DNA of 64,000 nucleotides from Virgibacillus ihumii (GCF_902726655.1 NZ_CACVAN010000001.1:3658001-3722000), one strand, 5' to 3'; positions 1 to 8,321 are shown, numbered from the stretch's first letter. The notes: generated by a model from the letters alone, not told the origin. Translations and numbers: made by a program.

Positions 1-15
1 AAGGGGAGGTTTATA

Positions 16-453
16 ATGAACCAGCAAATTGGAAATATCATGACACAAAATGTAGCGACAGTCAGTGAGTCACAATCCATTCAGGAAGCGGCCGAGATTA
101 TGAGCTCTAAAAATGTCGGGTCACTTCCGGTAGTAAACAGCAGCGGGCAAGTCACTGGAATGTTGACTGACCGCGATATTACACTCCGTACAACTGCAGA
201 GGGCAGAGATGGAAATACACCTGTTTCTCAGGTGATGTCTTCTCAGCAGGTAGTTCAGGCCGACCCGGGAATGGATGCTCAACAGGCTTCGCAAATCATG
301 GCAGAGCACCAGATACGTCGATTGCCGGTTGTTGAAAACGGTCAGGTAGTCGGGATGGTTGCTTTAGGTGACCTTGCTGCAGATTCTCAAAATGACAGCA
401 AAGCCGGACAAGCACTGTCCAATATTTCTACCCCTTCTTCACCAAAACAATAG
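16..453 (+). CDS. Two-CBS-domain protein (YhcV-like)
   Basis: Two tandem CBS domains (about residues 8-65 and 75-128 of 145) make up almost the whole protein; LTDRDI and GMVALGDLA are the usual domain-closing strands. CBS pairs bind adenine nucleotides or similar ligands and regulate partners in the cytosol. There is no attached enzyme, channel or DNA-binding domain, so the target cannot be named. The last 20 residues are polar and low in complexity. A strong ribosome site (aaggggagg) precedes the ATG at the window edge, and a hairpin terminator follows, so this is the last or only gene of its transcript. The family call is firm; the role is unknown. Confidence 0.85.
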   Translation: MNQQIGNIMTQNVATVSESQSIQEAAEIMSSKNVGSLPVVNSSGQVTGMLTDRDITLRTTAEGRDGNTPVSQVMSSQQVVQADPGMDAQQASQIMAEHQIRRLPVVENGQVVGMVALGDLAADSQNDSKAGQALSNISTPSSPKQ

Positions 454-463
454 GTGTAAACAT

Positions 464-500
464 GTCCTCCGCTTCATGGTAAGTGGAGGACGTTTATTTG
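464..500 (+). terminator. Rho-independent terminator after the CBS gene
   Basis: An 11-bp stem (gtcctccgctt / aagtggaggac, one G-U pair) with a 6-nt loop is followed by the T-rich stretch gtttatttg, 10 nt after the stop codon. Confidence 0.75.
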
Positions 501-648
501 TAGAGCTGATGCTTAAATAGGTTTCATATTTTTCAAAAAAGTTATGTTATAATAAAATCTACATTAGACCAAACACCAAAGATAAAACATCCCCTGGATC
601 CGATCTGGATTGGGGATATTTTTGACTAAAGAAGGGGGAGTTTTACAT

Positions 649-1203
649 ATGACGATTGAATTTAAACCGATGAGTGAAGAAAAGTTCAGCCAATATTCGG
701 ATAGGATGGCAGTGGACTATGCAGGTGAACATGTGAAGGCCGGAAACTGGAGTGAACATGAGGCTGTTGATAAAGCAAAAAAGCAGTTGGAGCAGACGCT
801 GCCGGATGGTTTGGAAACAAAAGGACATTTTCTTTTTTCTGTGTGCAATGATGATGAGCCAATAGGGGTTCTTTGGTTAAATGTGCGACCGACTCTGCAC
901 GGTAACGATGCATTTATTTACGACATCAGGCTTGATGACAATCAACAAGGAAAGGGTCTGGGAAAAGCTGCGATGCAGGAGCTTGATAGGTACGCTGAAC
1001 AACATGGTATTCAGAAAATAGCATTGCATGTATTTGCTCATAACGATCGTGCTTTTGAACTGTACAAGAAAATGGGCTATGAGATGACAAACATTCAGAT
1101 GGCGAAAGTTTTTCCAATCTATGCGCAACAGCGAAGGGTTGGAACCGTCACTAATTCTAACAAAAGAGAAGTAGAGGGGGTGGAGCGTTATGAAGATAAA
1201 TAA
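649..1203 (+). CDS. GNAT-family N-acetyltransferase
   Basis: A 184-residue acetyltransferase: the acetyl-CoA loop is seen as DDNQQGKGLGKAAM (Q/R-x-x-G-x-G/A type), followed by the end-of-fold pattern HVFAHNDRAFELYKKMGYE. The ATG at 649 is preferred over an upstream in-frame TTG at 610 because AAGGGGGAG lies 8 nt before it. The acceptor substrate cannot be told. The C-terminal tail overlaps the start of the next gene by 14 nt, so the two are probably co-translated. The fold call is strong; the acceptor could be a small amine or a protein N-terminus. Confidence 0.85.
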   Translation: MTIEFKPMSEEKFSQYSDRMAVDYAGEHVKAGNWSEHEAVDKAKKQLEQTLPDGLETKGHFLFSVCNDDEPIGVLWLNVRPTLHGNDAFIYDIRLDDNQQGKGLGKAAMQELDRYAEQHGIQKIALHVFAHNDRAFELYKKMGYEMTNIQMAKVFPIYAQQRRVGTVTNSNKREVEGVERYEDK

Positions 1204-1864
1204 AGTTACAATGTACAGCAATCACCTAGAGAAGATGAAAGATTTTTATGTAGAAAATTTAGGATTTGAACTGCTTAATAAGGATGAGAAGGGATTTGAA
1301 CTGAAAGCAGGGGAGAGTGTGCTTGAGTTCCGGGAAAATAACCTGGATAGTGAGCCATACTATCATTTTGCTTTAAATATTTCATACAACCTCTTTCGGC
1401 AGGCGAAAGAATGGGCTTTTGAAAAAATGGAGCTTAATACGGAAGGCGGTGATGATGAAGCACATTTTGAATTTTTGAATTCAAAATCCATCTATTTTTT
1501 TGATCCTGGCGGGAACATCGTGGAATTTATCGCTCGAAAGAGTTACCCCAATTCTGGCGCTGCAACGTTCACAGTAAATGATGTTTTGAATATCAGTGAA
1601 ATGAGTCTGACTGTAAATGATGTGATAGGAATTGCGGGAAAAATTATCGAACGGGGCGTTCCGGTTCGAGAGAATGAATCTGTAGATGCGAACAGCCTTA
1701 ATTTCATGGGTGAAGCAGAAGAAGGTGCCTTTTTATTATTGGGACCATCGGAAAGACGGTGGATTTTTTCTGACAAGGATTCAGAAGTTCATCCTGTGCG
1801 GATCCAGGTGAATCATAACTTATTCATTGAAATGGATGGAAGTGGCAAGCTTAAAATCTGCTGA
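1190..1864 (+). CDS. VOC (glyoxalase/dioxygenase-fold) protein
   Basis: The N-terminal half (residues 1-115) is a VOC module: VTMYSNHLEKMKDFYVENLGFEL at the start (only the pattern matters: beta strand, then the DFY helix) and FFDPGGNIVEFIAR at the end, with the Glu of the last strand as a possible metal ligand. Residues 125-224 look like a second, weaker VOC half. Such proteins include glyoxalases, ring-cleaving dioxygenases and antibiotic-binding proteins; the substrate is unknown. The ATG overlaps the GNAT gene by 14 nt and has AGAGGGGGTGG before it. Pairing of GNAT and VOC genes suggests small-molecule modification or detoxification, which is inference only. Confidence 0.75.
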   Translation: MKINKVTMYSNHLEKMKDFYVENLGFELLNKDEKGFELKAGESVLEFRENNLDSEPYYHFALNISYNLFRQAKEWAFEKMELNTEGGDDEAHFEFLNSKSIYFFDPGGNIVEFIARKSYPNSGAATFTVNDVLNISEMSLTVNDVIGIAGKIIERGVPVRENESVDANSLNFMGEAEEGAFLLLGPSERRWIFSDKDSEVHPVRIQVNHNLFIEMDGSGKLKIC

Positions 1865-1867
1865 AAA

Positions 1868-2060
1868 ATTAGCTGGGCAGCCATTGCGAGCTGTCCGGAC
1901 TGTTTAGCTTACAATCGGATATCCAAACTTTTCGATTGTGTTTTGTATCTCCGCTGGTCTTCTTTACTATATGGAGATTTCACTTTGCCGGAGTTGAATA
2001 AGACTTTTAGCTTCTTCTACACCTTCCATTTTCTCCAGTTTTCCTTCTTCAATTTGTCAT
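1868..2060 (-). pseudogene. Degraded coding remnant, unrecognised
   Basis: On the minus strand this 285-bp gap holds protein-like segments in shifting frames: one ending in EGKLEKMEGVEEAK, a second reading NSGKVKSPYSKEDQRRYKT, a third reading IEKFGYPIVS followed by a stop. Joining them needs at least two single-base shifts. No start codon with a ribosome site is visible. I do not recognise the parent family. The composition (charged helix, then a compact C-terminus ending at a stop) looks like the tail of a real cytosolic protein, but a chance reading cannot be excluded. Confidence 0.35.
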
Positions 2061-2149
2061 TGTTTTCAGCAAGTTTATAAAAAATTGTTTGTGGTACATA
2101 CATTTGAAGAAATGAGTTGTTATAAAATCAGGTTTATTGGAGGATTATT

Positions 2150-3727
2150 ATGAGTAAGAGTAGCGAGGAAATGAACAAGAAAGGTATGATTGATTATAAA
2201 ATTTTTGTCCCATCCTTGCTGATTGTTATCGCAATTGCTATCCCATTTTCCTTGTATGAGGAGAAGTCGCTGGAGTTGTTGAACAGTATTTTTAATACAA
2301 TTGTTGACAATTTCAAGTGGGGTTATATATGGTACGCCATTATTCTGGTTGCTGCCGGGGTCTATCTGTCATTTTCCAAGTATGGGAATGTCGTCCTTGG
2401 TGACCCGACTGAGAAACCGCGTTTTAATTTGTTTGAGTATTCTTCAATTCTGATTGCGATGGGGCTTGGTTCCACCATTATGCGGACCGGGATGCTGCAG
2501 TGGTCCAAAGTTGCTGCGGATCCTCCATTTGGAGTCGAACCTGGCTCAACCCAGGCATTAATGTGGGGAAACTCATACAGCATGTTTTTATGGAGTTTTC
2601 AGGTGTTTGCGATATTTGTAATGGCTGCACCGGCAATGGGATATATTTTACACGTCCGGAAAAAGCCGTTCATGCGGATTTCCGAAGCATGCCGGGTTAT
2701 TTTTGGCGATAAATTTACTGATGGTGCCGGGGGAAAAGTACTGGATATAATTTTCCTGGTCAGTATTTTATCAGGTGCTGCCGTTACACTTGGTCTTGGG
2801 GCACCGATTGTCACGTACAATATTGCATACTTGTTTAATCTCGAGTTGTCGTTCGGGTTGACATTGATTGTGACAGTTGTCTGGGTAATGCTGTTCTCGC
2901 TAAGCGCATATCTCGGTATTGAAAAAGGGATTAAAAAACTGAGTACGTTTAATATGTATGCTGCAGCCGGTTTTGCTGTATTCGTACTTGTGGCCGGACC
3001 GGGAATTTTCATTTTAAATTATTTCACTGATAGTGTCGGTTTCCTGTTTTCGCATTACCTTGATTTTTCGATTTATACAAATTCACTTGATTTAAATGGT
3101 TCGACACATATTGTCAGCTATACTGTGTTCTGGTTTGCCTACAGTGCAACATGGGCAATGCTGCACAGTGTGTTTGCGGCAAAAATATCCAAAGGAAGAA
3201 CAATCCGGGAAATGATATTGACGTACTTACTGGCGCCAACCCTTATTTCCTGGCTCTCAACCGGTGTCCTTGGCGGTCTGGGTGTCCACCGGTATTTGAC
3301 CGGCGAAGTTCCTGTCCTGGATATTATTAAAGATGATGCGATGACAGCCATTCCGCAGATATTATCGACATTGCCGCTCTCATGGTTGGCAATCAGCGTA
3401 TTTATTATTGTTGCGACAATTTTCCTGACGACAACACTGGATTCGACAACGTATACAATTGCTTCCTATACAGGAACACGCAATATGAGTAAAGCAGAGC
3501 CGTCCCGGGCATTGCGTATTATTGTTGCAGCAGTTATTACCGTAATAGCACTGATTCTGATGCGTATTGGCGGTCTTGCTCCGCTTGAAGTGCTGTCAGG
3601 TCTCATGGGCATACCAATTATTGTCATTCAGTTTCTGACGATTTACGCTGCCAAGAAAATGATGGATGAGGATGAGGCCTGGAAGTATAATATACGGAAA
3701 GAAAAGAAAACACAGCAGGGTAAATAA
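2150..3727 (+). CDS. Divergent BCCT-family transporter
   Basis: A 525-residue protein with about 12 hydrophobic segments. The family is shown by the loop after TM8, AAKISKGRTIREM, which matches the BCCT hallmark ARISxGRTIREF, and by the overall length. BCCT proteins take up betaine, choline or carnitine, often for osmotic protection. Two hallmarks differ: the TM3 region reads GLGSTIMRTGMLQW instead of the glycine-rich stretch ending in GVAEP, and the aromatic box of TM8 (WAWWxxW in classical members) reads FAYSATW. Only the last tryptophan is kept. The substrate may therefore not be a classical betaine. ATG is preceded by ggaggatt. A hairpin follows the gene. Expressed alone. Confidence 0.8.
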   Translation: MSKSSEEMNKKGMIDYKIFVPSLLIVIAIAIPFSLYEEKSLELLNSIFNTIVDNFKWGYIWYAIILVAAGVYLSFSKYGNVVLGDPTEKPRFNLFEYSSILIAMGLGSTIMRTGMLQWSKVAADPPFGVEPGSTQALMWGNSYSMFLWSFQVFAIFVMAAPAMGYILHVRKKPFMRISEACRVIFGDKFTDGAGGKVLDIIFLVSILSGAAVTLGLGAPIVTYNIAYLFNLELSFGLTLIVTVVWVMLFSLSAYLGIEKGIKKLSTFNMYAAAGFAVFVLVAGPGIFILNYFTDSVGFLFSHYLDFSIYTNSLDLNGSTHIVSYTVFWFAYSATWAMLHSVFAAKISKGRTIREMILTYLLAPTLISWLSTGVLGGLGVHRYLTGEVPVLDIIKDDAMTAIPQILSTLPLSWLAISVFIIVATIFLTTTLDSTTYTIASYTGTRNMSKAEPSRALRIIVAAVITVIALILMRIGGLAPLEVLSGLMGIPIIVIQFLTIYAAKKMMDEDEAWKYNIRKEKKTQQGK

Positions 3728-3736
3728 TTGCTGCAG

Positions 3737-3770
3737 GAGCATGGTGCCTATTCAGGTGCGATGCTCTTTC
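3737..3770 (+). terminator. Probable terminator after the BCCT gene
   Basis: Stem gagcat / atgctc with a smaller inner ccta/aggt helix, followed by tttctctg. The U tract is short. Confidence 0.5.
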
Positions 3771-3890
3771 TCTGTGCGAAGGTACAAATTTAAGCATATT
3801 TTCACAATTTGTGATCTATTTGTCCAATACCAATTTAAAAATTTTAATAGTATATATTGCATGATCCTTTAAGCGAAAGGAGTATTATTC

Positions 3891-5231
3891 ATGAAGCTTT
3901 ACTTAGACCCAGGGCACGGAGGTTCTGATCCGGGTGCCCGTGGAAATGGAATGGCTGAAAAAGATATTGTCTTGGATATTGCCCTCAGAATACGTGATAT
4001 TTTGACCAGCGGCTATAATAGGGTTGAAGTAAAAATGAGCCGCACGGGAGATAAAAGTGTGAGCCTGGAAGAGCGGACAAATGAAGCAAACTCCTGGGGC
4101 GCGGACTATTTTCTGTCTATTCATTGCAATGCTTTTAACGGGCAGGTACAGGGATATGAAGATTATATTCACGACAGTCTGTCTGATTCATCACAGACAG
4201 CGATCTATCAGAATGTGATGCATGAAGAAATCATTGCTGTAAATCGGCTTACGGACCGCGGACAGAAAAAAGCGAACTTCCATGTGTTGCGGGAATCGGT
4301 CATGTCGGCACTTCTAACGGAAAATGGATTTATTGACAATGAACATGATGCTGCATTAATCAGTGATCCATCATGGCGCCAAACTGTGGCACAAGGGCAT
4401 GTCAATGGTTTGGCAAGGGCCTTCAATCTGGAGCGAAAAAATGAGGAGAAGGCTTTATACAAAGTTATTGCCGGATCGTTTCAATCTAAAGATAACGCAG
4501 AAGAGCGTGTTGCCTATCTTCAATCAAAAGATATTTCGGCATTTGATTATACAACGACGCTTTCCGGAAATCGATGGTACCGTGTTCAGGCTGGTGCATT
4601 CTCGAGCCGGAAAAATGCGGAGACCCGTTTGAAAAAGGTTCGAAAAGCAGGAATTAAAGATGCTTTTATTTTGACAGAGGGGGACACTGGCGGTGAAAGT
4701 GGTCCCAAGGGGTATGCCATTTCCGGAGCGACTTTTTTATCCCCGGAATTGATGAATCAATACGTTAATAAAATGAATGCAGATGCAATTGAACTGGGAA
4801 TCTATTATTTGAAATTTGGTGCGGATTACGGAATCAGAGGGGATATTGCCTTTGCTCAGGCGATGCATGAAACAGATTTTCTGAAATTCACCGGTATTGT
4901 CCAGCCGGAACAGAATAACTTCTGCGGCCTTGGTGCAACCGGACCGGATAATCCAGGTGCCAGTTTTGACACGCCACGAGACGGAGTTCTTGCCCATATC
5001 CAGCATTTATATGCATACGCAACGACGAAATCATTACCGGATAAACACCCGCTCGTTGATCCCCGCTTTGATTTGGTGACACGTGGTTCAGCCGGTTCAT
5101 GGGTCGAGTTAAATGGAAAATGGGCAGTCCCTGGTAATCATTATGGCCAGTCGATTCTGTCACTGTATGAACGTATAATTGAATTCTCTATGAAAAACCT
5201 AGAAGAGATTAGGAAGAATATTTCGGCATAA
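3891..5231 (+). CDS. N-acetylmuramoyl-L-alanine amidase - SPOR - glucosaminidase autolysin
   Basis: Three domains in one 446-residue chain. Residues 1-180 are Amidase_3: zinc ligands H9 (LDPGHGG), E23 and H78 (SIHCNAF), catalytic E144 (LTENGF). Residues 188-265 are a SPOR (sporulation-related) peptidoglycan-binding domain (YKVIAGSF ... YRVQAGAF). Residues 275-440 resemble the GH73-type glucosaminidase domain, with E327 in AQAMHETDF as likely acid. There is no signal peptide; the protein starts directly in the amidase fold, as in B. subtilis CwlC, a mother-cell lysis enzyme. A CwlC-like role in releasing the spore is inferred. CwlC lacks the glycosidase, so this is a bifunctional variant able to cut both peptide and glycan bonds. 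GAAAGGAG precedes the ATG; a clear terminator follows. Confidence 0.88.
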   Translation: MKLYLDPGHGGSDPGARGNGMAEKDIVLDIALRIRDILTSGYNRVEVKMSRTGDKSVSLEERTNEANSWGADYFLSIHCNAFNGQVQGYEDYIHDSLSDSSQTAIYQNVMHEEIIAVNRLTDRGQKKANFHVLRESVMSALLTENGFIDNEHDAALISDPSWRQTVAQGHVNGLARAFNLERKNEEKALYKVIAGSFQSKDNAEERVAYLQSKDISAFDYTTTLSGNRWYRVQAGAFSSRKNAETRLKKVRKAGIKDAFILTEGDTGGESGPKGYAISGATFLSPELMNQYVNKMNADAIELGIYYLKFGADYGIRGDIAFAQAMHETDFLKFTGIVQPEQNNFCGLGATGPDNPGASFDTPRDGVLAHIQHLYAYATTKSLPDKHPLVDPRFDLVTRGSAGSWVELNGKWAVPGNHYGQSILSLYERIIEFSMKNLEEIRKNISA

Positions 5232-5245
5232 ACGGGAAGGATGGA

Positions 5246-5277
5246 AAATGATGCCCTCCAGCGGCATCATTTTTTTT
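5246..5277 (+). terminator. Terminator after the autolysin gene
   Basis: Stem atgatgcc / ggcatcat with a 7-nt loop and eight T residues. Confidence 0.85.
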
Positions 5278-5317
5278 AGGCTGCTAAAAAAAAGTATAAA
5301 ATCTTACTTTATTGTTT

Positions 5318-5370
5318 AAGTGCAACTATGGCTGTCACCTAAAAGCTATCAAAATTCGGGTGATGTCAGG
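5318..5370 (+). repeat. Interspersed hairpin element, copy A
   Basis: Shares the core gcaactatggctgtcacc with copies at 51804 and (reversed) 38739. Here the second arm is more distant: tcacc pairs with ggtga about 20 nt further on. It lies 59 nt before the start of the small membrane ORF at 5429, in the same orientation, directly behind a terminator. Confidence 0.55.
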
Positions 5371-5428
5371 TGCTCCCATCGTGAGGTATACTTAAAGTAT
5401 AACTTTTCTTTCCGGGAGGTGCGAGACG

Positions 5429-5527
5429 ATGCAAAAAAGCAATCCATTTTACAAGAATATACTGTTCTGGGTTGTTATCATTCTTATACTTATCGTTGTG
5501 GCGGGTATATTCACATCAGGGAATTAA
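5429..5527 (+). CDS. Small single-pass membrane protein (32 aa)
   Basis: A short ORF starting MQKSNPFYKN, then about 18 hydrophobic residues (ILFWVVIILILIVVAGIF) and a TSGN tail. The evidence for coding is the strong ribosome site GGGAGGTG 8 nt before the ATG, the single clean transmembrane segment, and a terminator 44 nt after the stop. Orientation with a basic N-terminus suggests N-in. The function is not known; a small regulatory membrane peptide or a sporulation peptide would fit. An interspersed hairpin element lies upstream. Confidence 0.6.
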   Translation: MQKSNPFYKNILFWVVIILILIVVAGIFTSGN

Positions 5528-5570
5528 CATTTCGAATAGTGTCCTATTTTATAATTAAATAGTTTCAAAT

Positions 5571-5602
5571 AAGCCAGTTTATCTGTTGAGCTGGCTTTTT
5601 TG
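5571..5602 (+). terminator. Terminator after the 32-aa ORF
   Basis: Stem aagccag / ctggctt, 13-nt loop, then six T residues. Confidence 0.75.
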
Positions 5603-5766
5603 TTTGATGTGGAATCGGACAGATTTTCAGCCTGTGATATACAACTGAAATAATTGTCATTTGTCTGTAGTCTAATTCTCAGCAAATTCTCATTTTCTTC
5701 AAAGGTGATTCTTAAAGTAATGTTTTACGATGTAATCAGACATAAAGAAGAAGAGGAGAGGTAAAG

Positions 5767-6135
5767 TTGAGAAATCTTTTGGTAACAACTGCCGCGGGTG
5801 TATTGATTTTCACCGCTGGAGGATTTGCAGGAACAGGAGTTTTTCAGCCGAATGGGGAGGAAGCACATGCTGAAACGGGGGCCGGGCAAATGGATCAGCA
5901 GCGATTGGAGACCAATGCAGCCGGGAGTTTTCCGGAATTTAGCGTACTGGATGAACAAATTGATGCGGATGATTATGAAATGCAAGTTGTTGAGGATAAC
6001 GAACATACCCGTATTATCATCCTGAGTGATGAAGACGGTAATGGCCAGTTCAAAAGTGTTTATGTAAAGGATTCAAATGTACTTAAAATAATCGATTTCG
6101 ATCAGGGCATGGTTTTCAGGGGGACAATCGGATAG
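5767..6135 (+). CDS. Small exported protein of unknown function
   Basis: A 122-residue protein starting at TTG with AGAGGAGAGG just before it. Residues 1-22 are a hydrophobic export signal (RNLLVTTAAGVLIFTAGGFAG); a possible signal peptidase site is seen at AHA-ET near residue 35, otherwise the segment stays as an anchor. The mature part is acidic and ends in two beta-strand-like stretches (HTRIIILSDEDG ... SVYVKDSNVLKIIDF). I do not recognise the family. It is monocistronic, with a hairpin after the stop. It may act at the cell surface. Confidence 0.65.
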   Translation: MRNLLVTTAAGVLIFTAGGFAGTGVFQPNGEEAHAETGAGQMDQQRLETNAAGSFPEFSVLDEQIDADDYEMQVVEDNEHTRIIILSDEDGNGQFKSVYVKDSNVLKIIDFDQGMVFRGTIG

Positions 6136-6148
6136 TAAACAATACAAG

Positions 6149-6192
6149 TGTGCAGCATTTTGGATTTTTTACCATGATGCTGTGCTTTTTTA
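6149..6192 (+). terminator. Terminator after the exported protein gene
   Basis: Stem cagcat / atgctg, with an 18-nt loop, then a run of T residues before the next gene. Confidence 0.6.
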
Positions 6193-6241
6193 ACCCTGAA
6201 AGAATGAGATGTGATATGATGGCGATATGAGGGTGATGGAT

Positions 6242-6790
6242 ATGAAAAGTGCGGTACTGACAAATTATTTTCAAAGATTGGATCAGCAGCGTACATTATT
6301 TTTTAATAGTGAAACGATTGATTTTTCGAGAGTGTTTATACGACCTTTTCCCAATAAGTGGTCTGTCGGGGAAACATTATATCATTTGGTGTTGATGATT
6401 AAATTTTTTCGTCGGTTTTCACAGTTTTATATTCCGGTAACAACCCCCGTTGCTCGTTTGAGGAGGAAGAAGCCATTTAAAACGGAAATACATGACATTT
6501 ATCGGGAGCATACCGAAAAGCAAAAAGGGCCGATGGACGCTCCGAAAATAATTGTACCGCCTCCAGGTTTGGCGGAAAAATATAATTTTGAAGAAATCAA
6601 AGAAATACTTGTGATGGAGACGGTAAAACTAAGGATGGACGTCAATCATATTGAGCAGGATATTGCCGGACACATCTGCTATCCTGATCCGATTGCTTAT
6701 TATCCGAATTTGCTGCAAAGTGTGCAATTGCTGGCGATTCATGAACAGCATCATTTTAATCTCGTAAGAAAATATGAATCTATGTTCTAG
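6242..6790 (+). CDS. DinB-like (YfiT-type) four-helix protein
   Basis: The pattern NKWSVGETLYHLVLMIKFFRRF near residues 35-55 and HEQHHFNLVRKYE at the C-terminus is that of the DinB/YfiT superfamily; the conserved His residues (one in helix 2, a cluster near the end) form a metal site. Members include mycothiol- and bacillithiol-dependent S-transferases and damage-induced proteins. Nothing here fixes the substrate. Three ATGs are possible (6227, 6236, 6242); 6242 has GGGTGAT close upstream and is chosen. The gene stop lies inside the convergent gene end at 6787, a 4-bp tail-to-tail overlap. Confidence 0.7.
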   Translation: MKSAVLTNYFQRLDQQRTLFFNSETIDFSRVFIRPFPNKWSVGETLYHLVLMIKFFRRFSQFYIPVTTPVARLRRKKPFKTEIHDIYREHTEKQKGPMDAPKIIVPPPGLAEKYNFEEIKEILVMETVKLRMDVNHIEQDIAGHICYPDPIAYYPNLLQSVQLLAIHEQHHFNLVRKYESMF

Positions 6791-7161
6791 CGCCACCGTA
6801 GTGCAATTCTCAATATACAGCATTCCAGATCTTCTAGCTGTGAGCTGAAAGACAGAGATAACCCATCCGGATTAAAGTCAACATCCACGTCGGATGTAAT
6901 GCCTGTTGTTTGGATTAGCCGTTCAACCTCTTCCATATCGGATGCCTGTGCTGCATACATTAATTCCGTATCGAATGCTTTTGAATCAGCAAGTTTGTCG
7001 AGAACGATACCGGCATCTTCCATGAGTTTTTTTGTTTCATTTGCGGATTCATACAAAAGTCCTGCATCAACGTCAGGGTACAGCTGCTGTCTGGGATGGT
7101 GGTACGGACTATTCGGGCAGGAAGGGTTTTGACAATAGAACGGTACATATGAATAATACAT
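6787..7161 (-). CDS. Conserved small Bacillaceae protein, Tyr/Cys/His-rich N-terminus
   Basis: A 124-residue protein. Residues 1-25 are rich in Tyr, Pro, Cys and His (MYYSYVPFYCQNPSCPNSPY), resembling spore coat proteins. The rest is a compact mixed-charge domain with two helices (YESANETKKLMEDAGIVLDKL; LMYAAQASDMEEVERLIQTT). The ATG at 7161 is preferred to a GTG at 7173 because GAGGAG overlaps the latter and is well spaced for the former. A coat-associated role is an inference from composition only; I cannot name the family. It converges on the DinB-like gene with a 4-bp overlap. Confidence 0.65.
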   Translation of the reverse strand: MYYSYVPFYCQNPSCPNSPYHHPRQQLYPDVDAGLLYESANETKKLMEDAGIVLDKLADSKAFDTELMYAAQASDMEEVERLIQTTGITSDVDVDFNPDGLSLSFSSQLEDLECCILRIALRWR

Positions 7162-7253
7162 TTTTGGATACACTCCTCGTCAAATATTATTCATTTATAC
7201 TATGCGCCCATGCTTGTTTAAGGGACTATTCATGTGAATTGGGGGGAACATTT

Positions 7254-7508
7254 TTGGTAACGGTTGAACTTATCATCTTATTGGTTGTTTTATTTGTTCT
7301 GGCGCTCGGCGGGACGTTTTTTGTTTTCAGGCAGGAAGAAAAAAAGATGAAGCGGTATGAGCAGGAAGGGGACACAGTTGAGGATGAATTACAGCGTTCA
7401 CGCGATTATGAGTCACATTCTCTGAAATCAAATGTACCAAGACTGCTGTTGATTTATGTAATAACTATTTTCCTGGGGCTCACTGCATTTTTTATTTATA
7501 TTTTTTGA
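7254..7508 (+). CDS. Small two-TM membrane protein
   Basis: An 84-residue protein beginning at TTG (VTVELIILLVVL) with GGGGGGAA just upstream. There are two hydrophobic helices (residues 4-24 and 63-84) joined by a charged loop rich in Glu and Lys (RQEEKKMKRYEQEGDTVEDEL). A longer reading from 7032 has no ribosome site and runs through the opposite gene. It lies 21 nt before the HAD gene in the same direction, so the two may be cotranscribed. Function unknown. Confidence 0.6.
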   Translation: MVTVELIILLVVLFVLALGGTFFVFRQEEKKMKRYEQEGDTVEDELQRSRDYESHSLKSNVPRLLLIYVITIFLGLTAFFIYIF

Positions 7509-7529
7509 CTTTTTCGGAGGTGGAAATGC

Positions 7530-8321
7530 ATGGTAAAAGCTATTCTATTTGATTTGGATGATACCCTGCTCTGGGATAAAAAAAGCGTGGATACAGCTTT
7601 TCGAAAAACCTGTGAATTGGCAGGTGAGAAGTATGAAGTAGATCCGGCTGAGTTGGAGAACAAGGTCCGTGAGCAGGCACGTTCACTTTATGCATCATAT
7701 GATACATATTCGTTCACACAGATGATTGGCATCAATCCGTTTGAAGGCTTGTGGGCGGATTTTTCTGATCCTGGGGAGGATTTTCATAACTTACACGAGC
7801 TTGCTCCGGTATATCGGAAACAAAGCTGGACACGCGGCTTGCGGGAAGCTGGAGTTGATGATCCGAAGTTCGGCGCTGAATTGGCTGAAACTTTCCCTGT
7901 GATGCGTAAGGAAAATGCTTTTGTTTATCAGGATACGTTTTCAGTGCTTAATCAATTAAAGGACGATTACGAATTGCTGCTGCTTACGAATGGCGCACCG
8001 TCATTGCAGGAAACAAAATTGAACCTGACCCCCGCGTTAAAGGGTTATTTTGATGCTATTGTCATTTCCGGTGCATTTGGAAGAGGGAAGCCGGACGTTT
8101 CAATTTTTGAACATGCGGTTGGACAATTGAAGGCAAGCATGGATGAGCTGCTGATGGTAGGTGACAATTTGCAGACCGACATTCTCGGTGCATCCAGAGC
8201 AGGAATTGCTTCTGTTTGGATTAACCGGGATGGAAAAGTAGCCGAAAATGTGCAGCCAACGCATGAAATTCGGAATTTGGAAGAACTGCTTCCGTTGCTG
8301 GAATCTTTGAAAAAGAGGTGA
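7530..8321 (+). CDS. HAD-family phosphatase (YsaA-like)
   Basis: All four HAD motifs are visible: LFDLDDTLLW (nucleophile Asp8 and acid Asp10), LLLTNG (motif II), GKPDVSIF (Lys, motif III) and MVGDNLQTDILGA (motif IV). The 263 residues include a helical cap between motifs I and II. Cytosolic phosphatase acting on a small phosphorylated metabolite. The B. subtilis YsaA family is the nearest I recall; phosphoserine is a possible substrate, which would complete the serine pathway coded from 10.2 to 13 kb, but that is inference from proximity. TTCGGAGGTGG precedes the ATG. No hairpin follows; a tandem repeat array begins 55 nt after the stop. Confidence 0.8.
   Translation: MVKAILFDLDDTLLWDKKSVDTAFRKTCELAGEKYEVDPAELENKVREQARSLYASYDTYSFTQMIGINPFEGLWADFSDPGEDFHNLHELAPVYRKQSWTRGLREAGVDDPKFGAELAETFPVMRKENAFVYQDTFSVLNQLKDDYELLLLTNGAPSLQETKLNLTPALKGYFDAIVISGAFGRGKPDVSIFEHAVGQLKASMDELLMVGDNLQTDILGASRAGIASVWINRDGKVAENVQPTHEIRNLEELLPLLESLKKR

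Noticed and set aside
589..626. Terminator or attenuator before the first GNAT gene
   Set aside because: atcccc / ggggat can pair and a T run follows, but the stem is short with an ill-fitting inner part, so it is not listed as a feature.
5320..5562. An 80-codon plus-strand ORF
   Set aside because: It is out of frame with the better supported 32-aa ORF, has no ribosome site and crosses the interspersed hairpin element.
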